From: Hanleya hanleyi
Lineage: Eukaryota > Mollusca > Polyplacophora > Lepidopleurida > Hanleyidae
Direction of reading: 5' to 3'
NCBI GenBank assembly: GCA_036873755.1
Contig: JAVTVY010037069.1
Span: 62,001 to 126,000 of the forward strand
Length of the DNA stretch: 64,000 bases
The notes below the pieces were generated by a model that saw nothing but the letters and a program-made list of their open reading frames with translations, was not told the DNA's origin and did no database searches. A program made the translations under genes and the position numbers. Below, in pieces: positions 55,510 to 64,000 of the stretch; the first letter of the stretch is position 1; each line of letters begins with the position of its first letter.

Positions 55510-56600
55510 GTAAACAGAAATATTTTAGATAAATGAGAAAATCTTTTCATACTATTGCTGATCAACAATGTTCGAGCAAGTGACATACAACTAAATTACG
55601 ATAAAATTTGAATACAGTTACTAAGGCGTTATGAGAACATAAATCCATATGATACATGTGATGAAGATATGAAAGCCCCCACCTCCCGTCACGAAATACT
55701 GAACCCTACGATTATAAGTTTCAGTAGATCTACAAAAGAAATCCACTTTTCACAATTTAATTTTTTGACTAAGCTTTATATCTGTGCTTCCGATCATCCT
55801 ATCCCTCTTCCTATGGATTCAGTATATATGAAGAATATTTGTAATCAATGATAACTGGACTATTGCCACAATTAATATCAATGTATAAGCATAACGATCA
55901 TTCTTTGTAATAGTGGGATCATTTGTTGCCTATTTAGCATTTACACCAGTTATCAAAGGTTAAAAATCTGCCCTAAGCTGTAGAAAAATACTGAAGGGCC
56001 ATAGGACGCTCGGACTAGAAGCTGCCCCTTTCCCTCCGTCCCTCCCTCTATAAACATAAACAAGAACAATAAAGTATCGAGTTATAGAATTATTTATCTC
56101 GTCCTGCCAGTCATACCGAGAGGAGTCTACAAGAGATACGACCGGGCAGTCTGCAAAAGCAAACCTTCAACCCTACGGCCGAGCGGATACCGGGCGGTTC
56201 GACAAAGCTGTCGTTGTATTATGTTCGTTTTCTGTTCCTGGCTTTGAATGTCTTTGTAGATCGGCATTTTTTCTTGAAGCTTGATATCGCATGGCTCAAG
56301 TCTTCGAATCAGCATAACCAGAACCGCCATCGGCCTTTCAAAATATTAAATGAATCGATTTATCTGAGCAGAAGAGGTGATTGTCGGTCGGTCAGAGAGA
56401 GTGGTTCAAGGGTCATAACTCGTATTTCACCATATACCATGCTAAAAAAACATATTTCAAAGTGGATGCGCGCGTAACTTGACACTGATGATCCTCTTTA
56501 CCTCCAATTAAGAAAAGAGTTCTTTCTATTGTCCTCAATTGTTAGAGTTACAATATTTGTCCATTTTAAAATGGTACACATCGGTACAATATACTGAGAA
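55510..56600. other. Intergenic DNA, no gene seen
   Basis: Short frames only, without domains; moderately CpG-containing around 56110-56200. Confidence 0.5.
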
Positions 56601-56632
56601 TGACTATTCTTACTACCCTCAAACAAAAGGGT

Positions 56633-56676
56633 ACCAATGTCGGACCGACATTGTACCAATGTCGGACCGACATTGT
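56633..56676. repeat. Two adjacent copies of a 22-bp palindrome
   Basis: The unit ACCAATGTCGG + ACCGACATTGT occurs twice back to back. Each unit is itself a nearly perfect inverted repeat, so the pair can form two hairpins or one longer one. Related words (ACATCGGTACAAT at 56577, GTAACATCG at 56676) surround it, so it may be the centre of a small foldback element. Confidence 0.85.
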
Positions 56677-56679
56677 AAC

Positions 56680-57990
56680 ATCGAAGAATGTATATCACAG
56701 TGTACCTATAGCCGTCGCCAATGATGCACCAATCCATAATGTTACATCATCGGCAACATCAAACGGTACAAACCTGGTCCACCATAAATTGTTACATCGC
56801 TGTAACACCCAGTAGTACACGAATATACCACTATACCACTAAGGTGTCATATTGTGGGGAACACGCGTGTGTACGTGGGACCTCTGACACTTTGATGACG
56901 TTTGTCCCTACGTCAACGGCACGTGACTTCTGTCGTCTGCTAGATATATTTTCGGCACAAACAGCTGATGGAGTTCAGTATGACAATTCCGCATTTCTGT
57001 TTCTTACTGTGAAGATTTGCAGTTGTTATAGTTTCCCTAACAACATATGCCAGAATACTGAATATGAATATTGAATTGCGGACAACAAATCGCGAAATGG
57101 CATTTTGTTCGCCAGTGTTCAGCAGGGCCGGTCGTAGATCATGTGTAAATTCTGAGACAAATCTTGTGATTACCACTTTATGTTGTTGTGGATCTGTTCA
57201 CTATTTCACTAATTCAATGTTATTTGTGTATCAGAGTAGAAGCAGTGGGTGAAACCAGCTTCGGTTCTGGTGTGTATTTGAAGATACATATAGAAAAGCT
57301 GGACAGGTGACTTGGATTTCCCTGATGACTCGCCATACACACTTTCTATAATTTGAGGAGTTTAATATATATAGATCCCTAACTATCTATTAGTTGGGAA
57401 TTTCAGACGGTTACCTACTTATCCATTGCTATTATCGATCGTATTGAACACAAATGAAATAGAATGAGATTAACAAATTATATTATGGAGTTTGCCTGTT
57501 GAAAAAATTTGATTTATTCGTTTCAATTTATGAAAGGCTAAACACTTTATCCCTTTATTTATCCTTACATGCATTTTGACATGTTATTTCGGAATCCCAA
57601 TATACTCTCATTCTTTAGATTCTTTTACATCCCCCCCATCATATTAAATAACGAAAGTTCGAGACGGTATCAGGAGGGAATTCGATTTGAAATTGTTGTC
57701 TATTTCTGATCAAAGCGCCATCTATGAGCAAACAATCATTGACAATAATTAGTGATAAAATAATATATATTGCGAAATCATGCCCCCCTCCCCCCGCCGA
57801 GAAAGGACTTTACATGATTCGATATAATTGGTATTGATTACACTATAATAGCCTATTTCTTTGACTACTGCATCGTTAACGATATAATTCTTTCAGCAGC
57901 TGAATTATCCCTTAAACGAAAAAGGTGAAACAGAAACGCAAAACCGAGAGATGGTATGATACAGACCTATAGTGAAAATAAAATATATCC
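56680..57990. other. Intergenic DNA, no gene seen
   Basis: The frame 56721-57074 and the minus-strand frame 56940-57176 overlap and lack recognisable domains. TCCCTACGTCAACGGCACGTGACTTC at 56905 is a CpG-rich island of about 60 bp only. Confidence 0.4.
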
Positions 57991-58014
57991 TCAAAGCTAA
58001 GGCTTTAAACTAGA

Positions 58015-59870
58015 TATCATAAGGATCCAGTTATCCGAGGTATCTTTTACAAATATCGCAAAGCATATTCAAAAGCATGTACAACTAAATTTAGGAATAT
58101 TAAACAGACGTTGATCGAGCAGCTTGAAGCTTCTGAAGAATGGTCCTCCCATTTCTCCGAGCTTTATTCCGCCCCTGAGGAGTTCGGGGAACGATACTTG
58201 GAAGCAAATGAAGAATCATTTTGTGACTTGGAATACAAAATTACGAGTACTGAAAATGATAATGCAATAAAAAATCTGAGAAATAACAAAGCTGCCGGAT
58301 TAGATGAGATTTTAAATGAAATGTTGAAAAGTGGAAATGGAGTATTAGTCTATTGTCTTCTTAAAATTTTTAATCAATGTCTGTCCAATAGTGTATACAC
58401 GTCAAGTTGGAAACATGGATATGTTAAATCCAATTATGTGCAAGCCTTTGATTCTGTTATTCATCTCATTTTGTTTCTCAGGTTATTTCTATAGACTTAT
58501 TAAACACATGTATAAGGATAATGTGTCTAGTGTAAAAATTGCAGATCGACTTTCAGTCTTTCCAGTGCAACAGAGGTGCCTGTCAAGGGGACCCTCTTAG
58601 TCCCAATTTATTCAATATGTTTATTACCGATAATAACGTACCAGACATATCTGATAATTCCTGTGACCCCGCCTCGTTAAATAATGTATCTAAACTGTTT
58701 GATGTATGCGAATGATATAGTCCTATTATGCGCTACAGAAGACGGCCTTCAAAATAGTCTACACAAACTAGATAATTGTGCAGCATCTCTGGTCTTACTG
58801 TTAATCTTGATAAATCCAAAGTAGTTACTTTTAGCAAATGTGGTCAGTTATTCAAACACGAGTTATATTTTGTGAACACTCAGCTAGAAAGTGTGCAAAC
58901 ATATAGGTATCTTGGTGTAATTTTTTCGGCATCCGGTACATTCATTTACGCCAAGTCAGACTTGTATCAAACAGGAATTAAGACCTTATACAATTTAGCC
59001 TAATCCCTCGCTGAGTTAAGGCAACACACGTGTTTGAGCACACCATAAAATCAATAATAGTATATGGAAGCGAGATATGGGGTACTTTAAACACCTCGTC
59101 TACCACTTATAGAAAGAGCGGCGAATTCACACTAGAAAAGGAGAATTTCAGCAACATTTGTTATTTTGAAAAGTTACAATGTAAATCTAAAATTCAGCAG
59201 ATACATCTTCGGTCTACACGGTCGTTCTTCCACTCTAGCTACGCTTTGTGATCCAGGTCGACATCCACTATTTTTCGAAGTCTTGTGTGGTGTTCTCAAA
59301 TATTGGCAGCGTATTGAGTCTATGAATCCGAACTCCACGCTCTTTAAGCCCTAATTGTCAGCAAAGAAATAAATGACAAGACTAAAGTATCTTGGTTTAG
59401 TACAGTTTATTATATACTCAAATTGTTTGACCTCTCTCCCAACAATATTCATTCATTATCAATTGCACAAATGCGAAATAGGGTGGAGTGCAGACATAAG
59501 GCTTCCTGAAAAAAAAACTAATTGTGCTTCGAATAATGAAGCAAAATTAAGAACATATGGAAAATTTAAGGTAAAATTTTATAGAGAAAAATACTTAATG
59601 TATGTAAGCAACGTTTCGGCTAGGAAAAGTCTTACACGGTTACACGAGTCAGTGCTCACCGACTTAGAATCGAAAGTGAAATGTATTATAAGAACGAAGC
59701 AAAGCCAGAGAACCGACTATTGCTCACTTAACATGGTAGAGGATGAATCTCATTTTCTATTAATATGTCCGTTATATGCAGAAAATAGGCAAAGTCTCCT
59801 TGAGACTGTAAACTGTAATTTGCCTAATGTTGGTAGACTACCACCATTGGATAAATCTATATGACTTTTG
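58015..59870 (+). pseudogene. LINE relic related to the 40099 element
   Basis: Blocks in several frames: SSHFSELYSAPEEF, AIKNLRNNKAAGLDEILNEMLK (58265-58330), QAFDSVIHLILFLRLF, RLIKHMYKDNVSSVKI, a remnant of the QGDPLSP..LFN region (58580-58620), a decayed YAND box (near 58705), GLTVNLDKSKVVTFS and TYRYLGVIFSASG (58900), VYGSEIWG (59060) and LNMVEDESHFLLICPLY (59730). These match the order in ORF2 of the complete LINE (KNNKFSGIDG, YLGLVFHSNG, YGSEVWTG, DVIEDEKHFLLSC), so it is a separate, older copy of a related family. Many frame changes; the endonuclease is absent. Confidence 0.87.
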
Positions 59871-59879
59871 ACATGTGAG

Positions 59880-61730
59880 GATGCTGACATAGGTGCAAAA
59901 CTAGGGTTGGGGGAGGGAGGATAATAATAATTTATTTCATTTCGCTGTAGATTGAAATCTGAACTGTATACATGATTCCTTATAATAATTAATACATTTT
60001 TCTCATAATTGGTCATTTCATGATATTATCATGGATACATTCAATGCATGTATGGAACATATTTAATAATTGAGGAATTACCATTCCTACACATTACTTG
60101 TAATTTCAGCTAATTCATGTTTTAATCAAATGTAATGATATCTCGATTTCTTCGATTTTTATGCTCAGAATCGGCGCCCTAATTGGCTGAAATAACGTTA
60201 TCTTACCGTCAATGAAGAGGGGGCAAGATGGGTAGGTTCGTGGCCCAATTGGTATTAATATTGTTTTTGCTCTATATCTCCCAGATTATATTCCCAATTG
60301 TTTAGCACTGATCCTGAAATTTGCCAAGGCTCGTCTATATTTGAAGAACTGCATGTTGATAAGATATAGTTCTAACTTCATATTTGTCTTAAATACATGT
60401 AGCTGATAAGTTTTTAGTTTTGTCCCTATTGAGCAGTAAATTTGTATTGCAGTTGTCAATCTTAATTTGGTTATGCCATTGTATGTTCAAAAGCAAGCAT
60501 GTTTGGTAACTTTGGTTGTGCACCTTTGGACGGGGAATTCTAACGCTGGGGCGAAAGGTATCCTATATATTAAGTGTTTCCAATAAGGTTTCCATATCGT
60601 GAACCCATGAATCCACCTTTTCTTTATCTAGATCACGAGACAGTACATATGCATCTGACAGACAGAAGACTGTCATCATTAAGAGATGCTAATTCTGTCC
60701 AGTATTTAAATGCCATGATTTCTTTTGTAATTTGGAGTCGTCCCAGTTCACCTTGACTGTACTATTGCTTGATTTTGAATGCACTCCCAGGATGTATTTA
60801 AAAATTGTATGTGCAATTTCTCAGATGAGATGTTTTCTAAATATTTCAGCAAAACATTTCCAGATTTTACCAACCGTTTACCCTATATTTCTGCACCATG
60901 TACAGCAGTGGGTTTATTGTATGATCAAATATGTGGAATGAAGTGTTTACATCCAATGGATTGCCGGTTAAAGATCTTATTAAGTGGAAATAAGACTTCC
61001 TACCCTTAGTATACATATCGTGCAAATATAATTTAAACAATGTGGGACTTAGCGTATCTCCATGTCGTATTCCCAGCTACGAAGAAAAAGGTGCAGTTTA
61101 GCAGTTGCTACTTTTGCTTGTAAAGTTATATTACCATACATGCTGGATATTTTTTTATATATATATATATGCACCAGGTAGTTGCAATTTATGTAATGAG
61201 GGTGAGCATGTCACCCGGGTCGTCTTAGAGAACGAGGCTATTTTACCGCAGTTCAACTAAGGGGCAAGGGTCATCTGCTCATCCCTTCCATTTGCGTACG
61301 CTTCGCCATCCATAAGATGGCTTGCAGATCGTGTGTCTCCATTATCGCGGAGCGATATCCGATACTTTACCGTATACTTTTCGGCGGAGGACATGTTCGA
61401 GAAATCTGATAAATTACAGTCTTTTCATGCCACTTCTGAAACATATATTGTCTAATACAGATACGAATAACTTCCGTTTTGTAGATCTGTAAGTTGGACA
61501 GCACATGACTCGAAAATGGTGGGTTACGGCGGTAGAGTTTAGCTGATTGGCTGAGAACATCACGTGGTGTTGATTTCTATAATTTATCTTTCATAGTTGC
61601 CGAAGTAGGCTGAAAATGGATATGCACGCTCTCAGGATCTGTCTTACCGGGTATAGATGACCCTGATGGTTATAGGTTGTGACCCCTTCCTGACCCGGTC
61701 TCGAACATTCGTTATATATGACATACAATA
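59880..61730. other. Mostly uncharacterised DNA; TA microsatellite near 61156-61170
   Basis: The frames 60574-60756 and 60779-61009 look faintly protein-like (FLYLDHETVHMHLTDRRLSSLRD; PYISAPCTAVGLLYDQICG) but match no family I know. SCNLCNEGEHVTRV at about 61172-61215 has the CxxC-like pattern of a LINE C-terminal block, so part may be another decayed LINE. Confidence is low. Confidence 0.3.
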
Positions 61731-61731
61731 T

Positions 61732-62061
61732 TTAATAGACAATGGGGATCATTAAAGAGACATCAAGCCGAACGTTGGCGAGTGCGCACGAAAGCATCCT
61801 ATATAGACTTTCAGTCATTGTGTCGACTGGCGGGTCCAATACCAAAATGCCATTCTCTTGAGGTGTCGCTTTAATATGCGATCTGCGAAGGTAAAAGATC
61901 CATACTTCCGTCAAAATAGTTGAAGTCGATTTTTTTTGGCATTCTACACACTTTAACACAGAGATGCAGCAAAGATGGAAAGGTAAGTGGAATTTAACAT
62001 AGCCCACCGAGTAGTCACGACTGTTAAATCTGTCATTTAACCTATACACCATACCCCGCAA
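61732..62061 (-). other. 109-codon open frame, unidentified
   Basis: A minus-strand frame just upstream of the Penelope-like element (…RRSHIKATPQENGILVLDPPVD…). No domain recognised. It could be a repeat-derived frame. Confidence 0.15.
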
Positions 62062-62326
62062 AGCTGCCGAAATCCGTATCTAAGCAAACTAGTGAACTGG
62101 ACTGTAATTTCTCGCGTCGGTCGGTTTGGTGTGCGTTTTGTACTCTATTTTCAAGACTCAAGTTATACACGAAGATCGTATCTCACCTAATCATATATCA
62201 AATGAAAGCTGATGCAATCGAAAATCTCATTTAGCGTTTGACTTTACCTGAAAATACATAATGTGTCCATACGCACTAAAAATAAGTTGAGTAGGCATTT
62301 TCGGAAGTTGGTTAAGCCATGCTTCG

Positions 62327-63702
62327 GTGGGTTATATACAATATCAGATATGCAAACATTTTTCAGTTGACAAATTCGTCATAGTCCCAGCAGACAAAGC
62401 TCCGAATAATATAATATTCATATGTAAATATTACTATTACCAGGTGCTGGTTAAAGAATTGAGTGTAGACATATCTTCATCAAATACGTCTACTTACTCC
62501 CAAACTGCATTTACTCTGGAAGATTTATTTAACAATCACAAAAAGTTTCTCAGGGAAAGAGGCATTTGTCTTCCAACCAATCATAACGACATACCAAAAA
62601 TATACTGGACTCCCAAAATGCATAAATCACCATACAAAGCTAGATTCATAGCTGGTTCTAGAAGCTGCACCACCAAGCTTCTTTCAACCCTATTGACGAG
62701 GGCCCTTCAGGAGGTAAAAGCATTTTGGGAAAGGTATTGCGCCACTATTTCTAAGAACTCTGGCGTTGAATGTATGTGGATATTGAAAACTCAAAATGTC
62801 TTACGGAAGAACTTGATGCTAAAGGTCACATACCGTACAGACATGTATCCACATGGGATTTCTCGACTCTCTATACTACAATCCCTCATCAGGACCTTAT
62901 TGACCGTATAAGTTCATTAATAGTATCTGTGTTCAAGAACACTGATCGTAGATATATTAATGTCGGAAGCCATAAAGCATTCTTTAGCTCGACTACATAC
63001 AAGAGATATCATTCATGGGATGTTTCTTTGTTTATAGAGTTGCTTGAATTTCTCATTAAAAATATCTATGTGAAATTTGGCAACACAATATATCAGCAGC
63101 ATATAGGTATTCCAATGGGTACTAATTGTGCACCCCTGTTGGCTGACCTGTATCTGTTCTCTTATGAATATGACTATATGCAGGTGCTTTCAAAAACTGA
63201 TCCATTCAAAGCCCGTTCCTTCTCATTCACCAAATGCTATATAGATGATCTTCTCGCTGTGGATAATCGCTATATAAATGACGCAGTGAAGGATATATAT
63301 CCACCTTCACTGGATTTGAAGGAAACTACAGATAGCCCTACAGGCACATCTTATTTAGATCTCTATCTCTATAAAAATGAAGCGGGCATTCTCTCTCGTC
63401 GACTTTATGACAAAAGAGATGATTACAATTTCGACATCGTAAACTATCCCTTTCTGGATAGTAATATTCCAGTGGGACCTGCATATGGCGTATACATATC
63501 TCGCTTAGTAGCATTTGCTAGATCCTGTGTTAAATGTGACGATTTTAATCAACGTCACAAAACATTGCTGCAGAAACTTATAAAACAGGGCTATTCCACC
63601 AAGCGCCTCCACTCAAAGTTTCTCAAATTTGGCGATACATATCGCATGCTGATAGCAAAATACGAACGTAGCGTGCAAGATCTATGGCGCTACGTTTCGT
63701 AA
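62327..63702 (+). pseudogene. Penelope-like reverse transcriptase, one frameshift, truncated N-terminus
   Basis: The first frame (62327-62765) contains FVIVPADKAPNNIIFICK, DIPKIYWTPKMHK and TTKLLSTLLTRAL. The second (from about 62770 to 63702) contains STWDFSTLYTTIPH (catalytic Asp region), GIPMGTNCAPLLADLYLF, CYIDDLLAV (YIDD box, 63238), TSYLDLYLYKNE and LYDKRDDYNFDIVNYPF, and ends RSVQDLWRYVS-stop. These are hallmarks of the RT type I know from Penelope-like and related eukaryotic elements. One indel near 62768-62775 breaks the frame. No GIY-YIG endonuclease follows the RT. If it lay N-terminal, as in permuted PLE clades, it is gone, because nothing recognisable precedes 62327. A decayed inverted copy lies at 23398-24470. 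Confidence 0.85.
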
Positions 63703-63781
63703 CTTGTGTCTAATTCCGCTTAACCCGGGGCTAGGGGCCGTATGAACCCATGTACTTCAAGATCCTCATGGTACTCATATG

Positions 63782-63985
63782 AACAGTCACAATCAAAGCG
63801 TGACTGAGATACATCTTTATTTTTTAGATGACGACTCTATAACGAATATTATGGATTAAGAATACTGATCAGCGATACGGATTTGATATTTTTGGAACAT
63901 CATTATGTCTTGCCGGCATCATTGAAAACTGTTGACCGCTTCTCTCTTGCAGGAAACAAGCCTATGTTTATGTATACTATGATTG
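63782..63985 (+). repeat. Repeat R, copy 2, downstream of the Penelope-like element
   Basis: AACAGTCACAATCAAAGCGTGAC...AGCGATACGGATTTGATA...ATTGAAAACTGTTGACC...CTATGTTTATGTATACTATG matches 22523-22735. It lies 79 bp after the RT stop and may be part of the element's 3' terminal region. It continues to near the window end. Confidence 0.8.
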
Positions 63986-64000
63986 TCTTTTTGAATTTGG

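Overview
The window is animal nuclear DNA, AT-rich and repeat-dominated, with almost no dense coding. It has long non-coding stretches, LINE, SINE and Penelope-like elements, foldback (MITE-like) elements and satellites, and nothing prokaryotic. The SINE/LINE 3' tails (GATATAGCTGAAA...TTGAAAGCGACGTTAAA followed by CACT repeats) and the repeats rich in TGACCTTTGACC are, from general knowledge, typical of molluscan genomes. A marine gastropod or other mollusc is my best guess; this is inference, not proof.

Layout. 1-7310: a nearly identical 2.8 kb segment present twice in direct orientation (1-2848 and 4472-7310). 6880-13650: a 6.8 kb composite foldback region with inverted arms of about 1 kb. 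It encloses CA/GGT microsatellites, a field of GGGGAC/GTCCCC motifs, a small CpG-rich promoter-like spot with a possible first exon, and a 175-bp tandem array loaded with TGACGTCA (CRE) palindromes. 15724-17112 (minus): the only convincing intact cellular gene, a secreted two-domain protein with the zinc-deaminase signature HSE...PCIDC, a furin-like site and a C-terminal beta-rich domain. 17618-18241: foldback MITEs. 19700-28720: LINE tails, a decayed Penelope-like element, dispersed repeats, and a tandem array with CTCF-like CCACCAGGTGGCGCC cores. 29170-31345: a 71-bp minisatellite. 31841-31939: a near-perfect hairpin MITE. 32700-33990: a 156-bp satellite carrying GGCGGCCATCTTGG.

36811-53075 is a second segmental duplication (about 3.1 kb when insertions are removed). 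Both copies carry a 55-bp putative first exon (ATG + 18 codons + GTAA donor). Copy A was later invaded by a SINE (12-bp target duplication) and a complete 6 kb LINE. The LINE was itself invaded by a 904-bp foldback DNA transposon holding the start of a transposase/integrase-like ORF, and by a 133-bp insert. Because copy B is empty at the SINE and LINE sites, the insertions can be read to the base. 47391-53100 adds a CAGTACTG foldback element, a LINE relic and a complete tRNA-derived SINE. 53715-60000 holds two more decayed LINEs. 62327-63702 is a frameshifted Penelope-like reverse transcriptase followed by a repeat that recurs at 22523-22735.

No intact transposon ORF was seen; every reverse transcriptase here has stops, frameshifts or deletions. 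No functional tRNA, rRNA or CRISPR was seen.
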